Origin: a virus | Virus record (IMG/VR): IMGVR_UViG_3300048445_000088 | Location: 1-21,209 of that record | Strand: one strand, 5' to 3' | DNA: 21,209 nt | Part shown: positions 5,612-12,773 of the stretch, piece after piece | How positions within the stretch are numbered: the first letter of the stretch is position 1 | How the letters are laid out: the number at the start of each line of letters is the position of its first letter | Notes under the pieces: model-generated | Seen by the model: the letters and a program-made list of their open reading frames with translations, nothing else | Databases searched by the model: none | Told to the model about the DNA's origin: nothing | Program-made: the position numbers and the translations under genes

Positions 5612-6409
5612 ATGAAAACAAAAGAAACAATTGACCTTATTTACAATATTTTTAACCAGCCTTTAACAGCTGGAAACGATCAACAATATAAGAGGCCTAT
5701 CTTAAGTAAAGGATCAACAAACAGTAAAACAGCTAAAAACGATCTAAAAACGTTTATACTGTATCTAGCACCCTATAAACAAAACTCTAAAAATATAAAC
5801 ATTTGTCCAAAAGCATCCGCTGGGTGCGCTGCTGCTTGTCTGTTTACAGCGGGACGCGGCAATATGTCACCAGTAAAAAAAGCGCGAATAAATAAAACAG
5901 AATATTTTATAAGTAACAAAAGGCAATTTATAATACAATTATCTATTGAAATTGTTAAAGCTTATAATAAAGCTAAAAAAGACGGCATAAAAATTGCTTT
6001 TCGTCTTAATGGGACGTCCGATCTAGATTTCATTTATTTGCTTTTAAAATATGCTAATTTGGATATCACCAGTTTAAGAGATCACGCAGTTTTTTATGAT
6101 TATACTGCTATTTTAGGCAAAGCTCAAAAATATATAGCTCACCCTAATTATCACGTCTCTTTTAGTAGGAAGGAGGATAACCAACTGGAAACAGCGCGCG
6201 CAATTGATCACGGTATTAATACAGCTGTAGTTTTTTCCGGTGCATTACCGAAAACGTATCTGGGTGCTAAAGTTATAGACGCTGATAAAAGAGATGACTT
6301 AATGATTACTCACAAAGGGATCATTTTAGGTTTACGCGCCAAAGGTGACGCAAAAAAGGATCAAAGCGGGTTTGTAGTTAAAACAGACGATCAAGGAAAT
6401 TTAATCTAA
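5612..6409 (+). CDS. Conserved phage protein, Gp88/DUF7227-like
   Basis: The 265-residue product belongs to a family I know from many phages and plasmids; I recall the labels Gp88 or DUF7227 but cannot confirm them. Its conserved blocks are all present in order: K-x-x-K-T-A-K..LAP (40-54), C65-P-K-A-S-A-G-C72-x(3)-C76-L-F-T-A-G-R-G (65-83), V-K-K-A-R-x-x-K-T (88-96), F-R-L-N-G-T-S-D (130-137), V-S-F-S-R-K-E-D-N (182-190), V-I-D-A-D (221-225) and a final R-A-K-G (242-245) then G-F-V. The three cysteines and the strand-rich spacing suggest a metal or cluster site in a barrel-like fold, which is inference. Biochemical function is unknown. It is the largest gene of the cassette. Confidence 0.75.
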   Translation: MKTKETIDLIYNIFNQPLTAGNDQQYKRPILSKGSTNSKTAKNDLKTFILYLAPYKQNSKNINICPKASAGCAAACLFTAGRGNMSPVKKARINKTEYFISNKRQFIIQLSIEIVKAYNKAKKDGIKIAFRLNGTSDLDFIYLLLKYANLDITSLRDHAVFYDYTAILGKAQKYIAHPNYHVSFSRKEDNQLETARAIDHGINTAVVFSGALPKTYLGAKVIDADKRDDLMITHKGIILGLRAKGDAKKDQSGFVVKTDDQGNLI

Positions 6410-6423
6410 TAAAGCTTTAAACA

Positions 6424-6624
6424 ATGGAAACGATCACAATTATAAACAGCTTACCAGCAGCACAAAAGAAACAAATTAGACGATCTAAAAAAGAATTCAT
6501 TATTATAAGACGGGATAAAACATATATCCTTACAAACGATCTATATCGATATAGAAACGATTATCAAATAGGAAACGGTAAATTTGCTGTAATTAGCTGC
6601 ATTAAAAACGATATAAAACTATAA
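6424..6624 (+). CDS. Hypothetical basic protein, 66 aa
   Basis: The 66-residue product is not recognised. It is basic and rich in isoleucine and tyrosine (FIIIRRDKTYILTNDLYRYRND), suggesting a small mixed alpha/beta domain that may contact nucleic acid. The start, AAACAATGGAAACG, repeats the context of the genes at 5305 and 5415. It lies 14 bases after the Gp88-like gene and 4 bases before the next one, so it is in the same transcript. Confidence 0.6.
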   Translation: METITIINSLPAAQKKQIRRSKKEFIIIRRDKTYILTNDLYRYRNDYQIGNGKFAVISCIKNDIKL

Positions 6625-6628
6625 GACA

Positions 6629-6808
6629 ATGAGACAATATTATTTGCACTGTTTAAAGATCTGGTATGTTCACAATGATACAGCCTATTATAAAACATAC
6701 ACAAAGTTTTGCAAGGATATAAGACGTACAAAGCTATATAAAAACGCGATCAACTTACTAGACGATCCAGATAATACAGCTTACAAGATAGAGATCTATA
6801 AGGGATAA
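6629..6808 (+). CDS. Hypothetical protein, 59 aa
   Basis: A 59-residue frame starting after AAGACAATG, the A-rich context used across this cassette. It is rich in tyrosine and lysine (YYLHCLKIWYVHNDTAYYKTY) with two cysteines and ends in a short beta-like segment (AYKIEIYKG). It is the last gene before the terminator at 6834-6858 and follows the previous stop by four bases. No family is recognised. Confidence 0.5.
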   Translation: MRQYYLHCLKIWYVHNDTAYYKTYTKFCKDIRRTKLYKNAINLLDDPDNTAYKIEIYKG

Positions 6809-6833
6809 AATAAACTATCTACAGCATACAAAT

Positions 6834-6858
6834 AAGGCCTTTTAATAGGCCTTTTTTT
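6834..6858 (+). terminator. Rho-independent terminator of the cassette
   Basis: AAGGCCT at 6834-6840 pairs with AGGCCTT at 6847-6853 around TTTAAT, followed by a T-tract to 6858. It ends the transcript that starts near 5281, making promoter, five genes and terminator a self-contained unit. Confidence 0.85.
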
Positions 6859-6949
6859 ATTGCCTATAGTTACCTATAGATAACATTATAAAACAGCTTT
6901 AAACAGCATTAAAATAGCTTTGTTTTATGTGCTGCTTTGCTGCTGGTGA

Positions 6950-6973
6950 TATTTAGCAAAGCTTTGATAAATA
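6950..6973. repeat. 24-bp near-perfect palindrome
   Basis: TATTTAGCAAAG at 6950-6961 is followed at once by CTTTGATAAATA at 6962-6973, which is its reverse complement at 11 of 12 positions. The centre is CAAAGCTTTG. No T-tract follows, so an operator for a dimeric regulator is more likely than a terminator. Confidence 0.6.
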
Positions 6974-7180
6974 GATAATGTAGTTAACACGGATATAAAC
7001 AGCACAAACAATATCAATTCAATATCATATCACCTATATACGATAACTAAATTTACAGCTCACATATATAAACGATATAGGATAAGATCACCCACTATTA
7101 TAAAATGATAGTATCTGGAGATGCTCTCACGGATCTGCAAGTATTTAGACGTAATATGAATGTTCTAAGGTGTTAGTTAT

Positions 7181-7364
7181 GCAGTTAGATGAAATCAACC
7201 CCTTTTTGAGACGGGGGTGGCCCAATCGAATAAATCTGAAATCGGGTAGGCGGGTTGGAAAATAAAAATGGAAAACCATTTTATGCTTTACTTACTTGTT
7301 AGCCTAACTGCTGAAGGGATAGCATTACAGCTAAGGGGTTACTCGAAATGTTTTACTACCCCCT
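7181..7364 (+). ncRNA. Candidate structured RNA
   Basis: An outer stem, GCAGTTAG (7181-7188) with CTAACTGC (7304-7311), encloses CAACCC (7196-7201) with GGGTTG (7252-7257), and AAAATGG (7265-7271) with CCATTTT (7276-7282) closed by an AAAA loop. A further hairpin, AGGGGT (7334-7339) with ACCCC (7358-7362), follows. All outer and inner stems nest without conflict, which favours a folded RNA or a DNA structure over coding. No known RNA family is recognised and the ends are only approximate. The ATG of the only long frame here (7268) lies inside the AAAATGG stem. Confidence 0.35.
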
Positions 7365-7436
7365 CTATAACCTTAAATAATGAAAGAAAAACGGTTAGCT
7401 TGAATGGTGCTGGGGGCTGTACAAAGGTTATGAAAG

Positions 7437-7553
7437 ATGAACACCGCAATTGCTAAACTGAGAGTGTCTGATCCAAGTGAGGTATGGTCTTACAAGACAT
7501 TCACAAGTTTGGTAGCTTATACAGATCTACTACTGTTCTATAAAGATAACTGA
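7437..7553 (+). CDS. Doubtful 38-aa reading frame
   Basis: An ATG at 7437, directly preceded in frame by a stop at 7431, opens a 38-residue frame beginning MNTAIAKLRVSDPSEVWSYK. The amino-acid mix is protein-like and it has a plausible hydrophobic segment (LVAYTDLLLFY), but there is no homology I recognise, no operon partner and no clear ribosome context. Its end overlaps the minus-strand copy of the TTTTCAGTTATCTT element at 7543-7556. It may well be chance. Confidence 0.22.
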   Translation: MNTAIAKLRVSDPSEVWSYKTFTSLVAYTDLLLFYKDN

Positions 7554-7605
7554 AAAGTATGAAAAGTGTTCACCCTTTTAGGCCCTTTTTCTGTAATTTA
7601 TATAG

Positions 7606-7672
7606 AGTCTAAATAAGGATGGGAAGCTAACCTTCACTATTTACTTTATCTAGAATGATTCTAAATAAGGGT
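7606..7672 (+). repeat. Direct repeat TCTAAATAAGG, two copies
   Basis: TCTAAATAAGG occurs at 7608-7618 and again at 7660-7670, 52 bases apart, about five helical turns. Both lie in the untranslated DNA before the tail operon, so they may be sites for one regulator. Confidence 0.45.
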
Positions 7673-7691
7673 AATATGAACAGTTTTATTG

Positions 7692-7710
7692 TTTTGCAGT
7701 TATCATACTA
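7692..7710 (+). promoter_or_regulatory. Looser copy of the TTTTCAGTTATC element
   Basis: TTTTGCAGTTATCATACTA matches the 17-base element at 3343 and 18094 apart from one inserted G and two changes. It ends 12 bases before the ATG at 7723, so three structural-gene starts share it. Confidence 0.45.
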
Positions 7711-7722
7711 TAAACATATTGT

Positions 7723-8508
7723 ATGGCGATATTAGATTTCGAAGTTAGAGTTCCAGCACGATTATCAGACATCAAGCTGAAAGAGTACCAAGAGTATATG
7801 AAAGTATACGATGGGTTGGAGCGAGATGAAGAAGGCAACGTATTAAACACTAAGGAACAGAATGATTTCTTAAGCTTGAAGATGCTAGACATCTTCTGTG
7901 GATTAAGCTTGAAGGAGAGCTATAAACTTCCTTTAAAAGCATTTGATGTTATCCTACAAAGAGTGTCAGAATGTTTCAGAGAAGAAACTCCTTTATTAAA
8001 AGAGTTTACGATGACAGATCCAAGTGGCGATTCAATTAAGTTTGGCTTTATTCCAAAGTTGGATGATATGAGTATCGGAGAGTTTATTGACTTGGAGGGA
8101 TATTTTAATGATTGGTCGAATGTTCATAGAGCTATGGCTGTTTTATATAGGCCAGTAGTGTTTGAAAAGAACGGCTTATATGATATAGAAGAATATAGTG
8201 GTACAGAAAAATGGGCAGATGTAATGAAGGACGCTCCAATTAACGTAGTTCTAGGTGCAAAGCTTTTTTTTTATCGTTTAGGCAACAAATTGTCGAAACT
8301 TATGATGAGCTATATGCTGAAGGAGGAAATGGAACAGAATACTCATCAGAAGCCAATTTTGGAAGAAAGTGGGGATGGTATCAGTCAATTTATGCAATGG
8401 CAAAAGGCGATGTCAGAAGACTTGATGAGGTTACCAAGCTCAATATACACAAATGCCTCACGTGGCTACAATTCGAAAAAGAAAAGAGTGAAATCGAAGC
8501 AAAAATGA
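7723..8508 (+). CDS. Tail assembly chaperone, zero-frame product
   Basis: This 261-residue protein is read without frameshifting. Its first 183 residues contain the RVPARLSDIKLKEYQEYMKVYDG opening and the GFIPKLDDMSIGEFIDLE block known to me from the chaperone-position gene of Bacteroidetes phages. Residues 184-261, after the T-run, are helical and end in a basic tail (YNSKKKRVKSKQK), with an SGDGISQFMQW segment. Tail assembly chaperones bind the tape measure during tail building and are not part of the virion. The position upstream of the tail genes fits, but the gene lies about 4 kb before the tape measure rather than next to it. It is the counterpart of the short gpG form in lambda. Confidence 0.7.
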   Translation: MAILDFEVRVPARLSDIKLKEYQEYMKVYDGLERDEEGNVLNTKEQNDFLSLKMLDIFCGLSLKESYKLPLKAFDVILQRVSECFREETPLLKEFTMTDPSGDSIKFGFIPKLDDMSIGEFIDLEGYFNDWSNVHRAMAVLYRPVVFEKNGLYDIEEYSGTEKWADVMKDAPINVVLGAKLFFYRLGNKLSKLMMSYMLKEEMEQNTHQKPILEESGDGISQFMQWQKAMSEDLMRLPSSIYTNASRGYNSKKKRVKSKQK

Positions 8509-8528
8509 TTAAACAACAATACAAATGA
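7723..8528 (+). CDS. Tail assembly chaperone, -1 frameshift product
   Basis: A -1 shift in the run of nine T (8264-8272) joins residues 1-183 of the zero frame to a second open frame that runs 8244-8528, giving a predicted 268-residue protein. The new part (residues 184-268) includes KWGWYQSIYAMAKGD at 216-230, DEVTKL at 235-240, and LQFEKEKSEIEAKMIKQQYK at 249-268. I recognise this block, tryptophan-rich start, DEVTKL, then FEKEK, from tail proteins of Bacteroidetes phages. The shifted frame ends in TGA at 8526-8528, which overlaps the next ATG as ATGA. The zero frame stops 18 bases earlier, so the shifted frame is the one coupled to the next gene. It corresponds to the long gpGT form. A homopolymer sequencing error is the alternative. 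Confidence 0.72.
8264..8272 (+). other. Frameshift site, nine T in a row
   Basis: In the zero frame the run reads CTT TTT TTT TAT, so it contains a canonical slippery heptamer T TTT TTT at 8265-8271. Two phenylalanine codons can re-pair after a one-base backward slip. A run of nine T also allows transcript slippage by RNA polymerase. The shifted frame is open only after the stop at 8241-8243, so the shift must occur between there and the end of the T-run or later. No strong downstream hairpin is evident by eye. Confidence 0.7.
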
Positions 8529-8986
8529 CACAAGTATACGACATATTAGACAAACTAAGAGATAAGCTAATGGGCAATCCTAATGTGTTCTTGGTTAAGT
8601 TTGGAGATCTGGACGAAATAGATTTGGACAAGACTGAAATATACCCATTAGCCCACTTAGATATAGCTCCTAATATTACGTTTGTGGATAACGTTATTGA
8701 GTTTTCTATTTCGCTTATGGTTTTAGACATTGTAGACATCACAAAGAAAGACGACAAGACAAAGCCTTTTTACGGGAATGACAACCTAGTTGACGTTTTA
8801 AACACTCAACTTGGAGTTGTTTCTGATATTGTCACTTCTTTACAAAGAGGTAGCTTATTTGACAACCAAGTACAGTTAGTAAATGAGCCAACTGTGGAGA
8901 AACTAGTCGATAAGTATGAAAATATGTTAGCTGGATGGGGTGCTAGTTTTACTGTTAGAGTTCCTAATAACTTTAGCATATGTTAA
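8525..8986 (+). CDS. Conserved structural protein, probable tail terminator
   Basis: The 153-residue product belongs to a family I recognise from Bacteroidetes phages, with VKFGDLDEIDLDKTEIYPLAH in the first third, VIEFSISLMVLDIVD in the middle, a DVLNTQLGVVSDIVTSLQRG helix pair, and an AGWGASFTVRVPN ending. The strands and helices are arranged like tail terminator or tail completion proteins, which cap the tail and join it to the head. The next gene is gp10-like, also a connector, which supports this. The ATG is coupled to the stop of the frameshifted chaperone. Exact function is inferred. Confidence 0.65.
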   Translation: MTQVYDILDKLRDKLMGNPNVFLVKFGDLDEIDLDKTEIYPLAHLDIAPNITFVDNVIEFSISLMVLDIVDITKKDDKTKPFYGNDNLVDVLNTQLGVVSDIVTSLQRGSLFDNQVQLVNEPTVEKLVDKYENMLAGWGASFTVRVPNNFSIC

Positions 8987-9471
8987 AGTCTGTAAAGACA
9001 AGAGCTGCATTAGGTAGGATTGGGAAACTTCTATACCAGAAGTACCAATCTCAAATGAAAGCGGATAAAACTTATGCTACTGGGAAGCTATCTAAGAGCT
9101 TTAAGTATAAAGTTGAAGACTTTAGCTTAGATATGATTGCTGACTGGAAAGTGAAATATGTTGACGAGGGATCTGCTCCAAGCAAGGTTGCACCTTATAA
9201 CGCAATAAGAGCTTGGGCAAAAGCAAAAGGCATTCAGCCAAAAAGAATAAACGGAAAGAGGAAGACTTTTAATCAAATGGCATTTGCTATAGCGAGTCAT
9301 ATATCTAAAAATGGGACTATACAGCGATTTGCGTCTAATGGAGGTGGAAGTAACTTAATAGACAAAGTACTAGGACGATATAAAAACTATATAACTAAAG
9401 AAGTATCTGAAGCGTTTCAACAAGACTTGAAGGATGCTTTAGATAAAAACATAAAAACTAATGGCAACTAA
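8980..9471 (+). CDS. HK97 gp10-like tail completion protein
   Basis: The 163-residue product resembles the HK97 gp10 family of neck and tail completion proteins. Supporting features are a basic helical start, the strand-rich KYVDEGSAPSK segment around residue 63-73, the AIRAWAKAKGIQP helix near 78-91, then a helix and the IASHISKNGTIQ block near 110-121. It overlaps the preceding gene by seven bases and the next by eleven, so all three are translated together. Neighbouring connector-type genes support the call. A capsid-linked role rather than a tail role is possible. Confidence 0.75.
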   Translation: MLKSVKTRAALGRIGKLLYQKYQSQMKADKTYATGKLSKSFKYKVEDFSLDMIADWKVKYVDEGSAPSKVAPYNAIRAWAKAKGIQPKRINGKRKTFNQMAFAIASHISKNGTIQRFASNGGGSNLIDKVLGRYKNYITKEVSEAFQQDLKDALDKNIKTNGN

Positions 9472-10597
9472 AATAAACGTAAGAAGCCCGTATTTCATCA
9501 AAGTATCTGATGCTAGTTTAGCTTCTGTAGAATTTAACTTATATATATGGGATGGGGTGGAAACATCTATCCCGGGTACTGCTACGTATACATTCACGAA
9601 GGATGTTGCGGGTGGTAATACCTACATTACTTTTGAAATAGCTGATTACGTTAGGGATTACATTATTACAGAATACGGTGACTACTCTACAAATGCAGTA
9701 TGGGTTTACTGGTCGTATCAAATGTACTCCGATTTAGCTAGAACTACAGCCATTGGCACTCCAATTACGGGACAAAGGTTAGCTGTGGATGGATATGGCT
9801 TCTTTGAGGATGGAATTCATCCCGGAGAATCTACAGTAGACGTATTAATGCAAGACAACACCGATATTTACTACTTAGATGGACAAGATATCGTATTTGC
9901 ACTATATGACGAGGGTGCTACAAATGTCTCTATAGATGGGACATCTGTACCGGCAGTTAGGTGGGAGCAAGTTTTAGAATACTGGGAGCAATTTGCAGAA
10001 ACTTGGGAATCTGGAGGCACGGATCAAGCCATCGGTGACTCTACAGACTCCTCCAACAAGATTGTCTACGTTAAAATCACAGAAACAGAGCTTTTTGGGG
10101 ATATAGAAACAATTACGGTGACCAAAAGCGTTGCTGCTGGTGGAGGAACACTTACAGTTAAGCTGATTAAGGTTTGTGAACCTAAGTATACACCTATGAA
10201 AGTCATATTCTACAATAAATACGGTGCTATGCAAGACTTGTGGTTCTTTAAGAAGTCACAAACAACACTAAATGTTACATCTGACACATTTAAACGCAAC
10301 ACTGTTGATTTTAGCGTTACACCAACCTATAACACAGCTTACCACCAAATAAAATCATTCAATGTAAACGGAAAAGAATCAATTACGCTAAATACTGGTT
10401 TTCTTCCAGAAAACTTTAACGGATTAATCAAGCAAATTATGCTATCTGAGGAAGTTTGGATTGACAATGGCACAAATGTATTGCCAGTTCGTCCAACAAC
10501 CAACTCATTAAACATCAAAAAAACGGTAAACGACAAGCTTATCAGTTACACAATGAACTTTGAGTATGCATTTGATAAAATAAACAACATCAGATAA
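9461..10597 (+). CDS. Conserved tail or baseplate protein, 378 aa
   Basis: The 378-residue product is a beta-rich protein of a type seen next to the 675-residue tail protein in Bacteroidetes phages. It opens with TKINVRSPYFIKVSDASLAS and contains an EIADYVRDYI segment near residues 60-70, then strand-rich domains and a tryptophan-containing VRWEQVLEYWEQFAETWES segment at about 166-186. A conserved distal tail or baseplate role is likely from position between connector and tape measure, but I cannot name a characterised homologue. No cleavage, signal peptide or membrane segment is seen. The last base of its stop is the first base of the next start. Confidence 0.6.
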   Translation: MATKINVRSPYFIKVSDASLASVEFNLYIWDGVETSIPGTATYTFTKDVAGGNTYITFEIADYVRDYIITEYGDYSTNAVWVYWSYQMYSDLARTTAIGTPITGQRLAVDGYGFFEDGIHPGESTVDVLMQDNTDIYYLDGQDIVFALYDEGATNVSIDGTSVPAVRWEQVLEYWEQFAETWESGGTDQAIGDSTDSSNKIVYVKITETELFGDIETITVTKSVAAGGGTLTVKLIKVCEPKYTPMKVIFYNKYGAMQDLWFFKKSQTTLNVTSDTFKRNTVDFSVTPTYNTAYHQIKSFNVNGKESITLNTGFLPENFNGLIKQIMLSEEVWIDNGTNVLPVRPTTNSLNIKKTVNDKLISYTMNFEYAFDKINNIR

Positions 10598-12624
10598 TGA
10601 AGCAAGACATCCAATTATATGTAGAAGGTCAAAGACTAGATTTATTCGAGGATGAAAGCTTACAGATAACCTCATCCATACAAGATGTTAGGGATATTTC
10701 TAAGGTTTTTACTGATTATAGCCAATTTTTTTCCGTAAAGGCGTCCAGAAACAACAACCTTATCTTTAAACACTTCCACGACAACAATATTACAAATGGA
10801 TTTGATGCTAGAAAGAAGGTAGATGCTGTTATTGAGGTCAATCACCAAACATTCCGAAAGGGAAAGATACGTTTAGACGGTGTTCAGATGAAAAACAACA
10901 GAGCATACGCCTATAAACTAACTTTTTTTGGTAATACAGTATCATTAAAAGACATTGTAGGTGAAGATTTGCTTAGTGATCTTGATTTTAGTGCTTACGA
11001 CCAATTATATAGTTCTTCTAATGTGATTTCTAAGCTACAGAGTGGAGCAACAGTTGATGGAGTAACTGATGCGGTGATTGTTCCTTTAATTAGTGCTGAA
11101 CAAAGATGGTTTTACAACAGCGGAGGGTCTAATGAGGAAGGAAACTTAGAGCCTACAGCTGGAGCGGGTGGTTATTACCGAAACTTAAAGTTCGCTATAC
11201 GACTTTACTGTATTATAAAAGAAATAAAAAACAAATATCCAGCTTTAAATATATCTGAAGACTTCTTTAACGCCACTAACGCTAACTTTTACGGTTTATA
11301 TATGTGGTTGCACCGAGAAAGCGGTCAAATGCCCGTAGAAGGCACTTATTCGGCTTATTTAGACAAGTTTCCAGCTCTATCTAGCTGGGAAGGTGTGTAT
11401 ATGAATGAAAGTTACTTCGAAATATCGGATGTTAACCCATTTCAAGCTCAATACTACTCTACTTCGCTTGATTTAACTGTTTCTTCGGCTTCTGTTCAGT
11501 TTAACGTCGTTTTAATAAAGAATAGTGTAGAGGTTCAGCGTTTTAATGGCAAAACTGGAGCTACATACTACTTTATAGATTTCGGCAATCTAACAAACGG
11601 TACTTATAAGATTAAAATTGAGTATACAGCCGCTTTTTCAGCTACAACAGCTACTAATATAGACTTCACTAGAGTTCCCGTGTCGGGTTCTAATACTAGC
11701 AACTTCTTCTTGTTTACAGCTAGTCAAACTTTAGCTACAGATTTCCAGTTTGTCGTATCTGATAATATGCCAGAAATGAAGGTTATTGACTTTCTTACTG
11801 GGCTATTTAAGATGTTTAACCTAACTGCTTACGAAGAAAGCGGAACTATTGTAGTTAAAACCTTAAACTCATACTACGCTTCGGGTAAAACTGGAGCTAA
11901 CGCATACGACATAACTAAGTATGTGGATATGAGCGATAGTGAAATTGAAAGAGCTACTATATACAAGCAGATAAACTTTGGATTTGATGGTTATGGTAGT
12001 TTACTCACTAAAAAACACAACGAATTGTTTAATAAGCAATGGGGTGAGGAGAAGTATAATATAGAGCAAAAATACGACGGAGAAATATACAAACTTTCAG
12101 TTCCGTTTGAGCATATGAAGTTTGAGAAGCTTCTTGATTTAAACGATGATTCAGAAACTCAAATTCAATGGGGATGGATGTCTGATAGCTTGGACGAGAA
12201 TAATGTTCCAAGTGCTTATATAGGAAAACCGCTTGTGTTTTATGCTCCAATCAGATTAACCAATGACTACATAAAGATAAAAGATGATGGCGGAACTACT
12301 ACAATAACTCAGTACTATATGCCTAGTAACTCAGTAGGATTCACAGATTCACAGACTATAAATTTCTACCCAGAAATAAACGAATATGCTTATACTGTTT
12401 TTAATGATACGCTATTTAGCACTTACTATCAAGATTACATAGAAGATGTGTTTGACTATAGAGCTAGAATAGTAAAAGTTAAAACAATACTGCCGTTAAA
12501 CATACTAGTAAACAGTAAACTCAACGATAGGTTCATTGTAAACGGATCTTCTTATAAAATAAATTCAATAACAACCAATTTACTAAATAATAAAAGTGAA
12601 TTAGAACTAATACCAGACTTATGA
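10597..12624 (+). CDS. Large conserved tail/baseplate protein, 675 aa
   Basis: The 675-residue product begins with IQLYVEGQRLDLFEDESLQI, followed by VFTDYSQFFSVKASRNNN, IFKHFHDNNITNGFDARKK and YKLTFFGNTVSLKDIVG blocks in the first 130 residues. I recognise this opening from tail or baseplate proteins widespread in flavobacterial phages and prophages. The middle (about 270-400) looks like beta-sandwich domains that could bind carbohydrate or form tail-tip surface. The size and position suggest a tail tip or baseplate hub protein, which is inference. Its stop overlaps the next ATG by four bases. Confidence 0.7.
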   Translation: MKQDIQLYVEGQRLDLFEDESLQITSSIQDVRDISKVFTDYSQFFSVKASRNNNLIFKHFHDNNITNGFDARKKVDAVIEVNHQTFRKGKIRLDGVQMKNNRAYAYKLTFFGNTVSLKDIVGEDLLSDLDFSAYDQLYSSSNVISKLQSGATVDGVTDAVIVPLISAEQRWFYNSGGSNEEGNLEPTAGAGGYYRNLKFAIRLYCIIKEIKNKYPALNISEDFFNATNANFYGLYMWLHRESGQMPVEGTYSAYLDKFPALSSWEGVYMNESYFEISDVNPFQAQYYSTSLDLTVSSASVQFNVVLIKNSVEVQRFNGKTGATYYFIDFGNLTNGTYKIKIEYTAAFSATTATNIDFTRVPVSGSNTSNFFLFTASQTLATDFQFVVSDNMPEMKVIDFLTGLFKMFNLTAYEESGTIVVKTLNSYYASGKTGANAYDITKYVDMSDSEIERATIYKQINFGFDGYGSLLTKKHNELFNKQWGEEKYNIEQKYDGEIYKLSVPFEHMKFEKLLDLNDDSETQIQWGWMSDSLDENNVPSAYIGKPLVFYAPIRLTNDYIKIKDDGGTTTITQYYMPSNSVGFTDSQTINFYPEINEYAYTVFNDTLFSTYYQDYIEDVFDYRARIVKVKTILPLNILVNSKLNDRFIVNGSSYKINSITTNLLNNKSELELIPDL

Positions 12625-12773
12625 TTAAAGAAATTGTAGACTTACTAAACACTAATGATTGGTATATTGGAGATGAAGATATAGATATAGCTAAAGGAAA
12701 ATATAAAGCCCCTATCAACTTAAAAGACCTAAAACAAACTATAAAAAGAAACAACTATAAAGATGGCAGATAG
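12621..12773 (+). CDS. Small hypothetical protein between tail genes, 50 aa
   Basis: A 50-residue frame joined by ATGA to the gene before and overlapping the tape measure start by 11 bases. It has an acidic first half (DWYIGDEDIDIAKG) and a basic end (LKQTIKRNNYKDGR). Overlap on both sides strongly suggests it is translated, perhaps to couple tail-protein and tape measure expression. Its sequence is not recognised. Confidence 0.55.
   Translation: MIKEIVDLLNTNDWYIGDEDIDIAKGKYKAPINLKDLKQTIKRNNYKDGR

Larger units (their letters stand above)
6859..7722. other. 864-base gene-poor region with many inverted repeats
   Basis: I find no convincing protein gene on either strand here. The first 230 bases are AT-rich with ACAGC/TAGC-type short repeats and a 24-bp near-palindrome at 6950-6973. 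CCTATAT at 7033-7039 pairs with ATATAGG at 7075-7081. ACTATTAT at 7094-7101 and ATGATAGT at 7105-7112 form another inverted repeat. From about 7180 to 7370 the base composition changes, with runs of C and G that pair locally, as expected for a structured RNA. The last 160 bases hold a direct repeat and the leader of the tail operon. Confidence 0.6.

Noticed and set aside
7268-7456. 62-codon frame in the gene-free gap
   Set aside because: Its ATG lies within the AAAATGG/CCATTTT hairpin, the amino-acid content is unremarkable, and there is no operon partner or ribosome context.
7085-7560. Group I or group II intron, retron or diversity-generating element
   Set aside because: I find no intron core, no domain V-like hairpin, no reverse transcriptase gene and no template/variable repeat pair; no gene is visibly interrupted.
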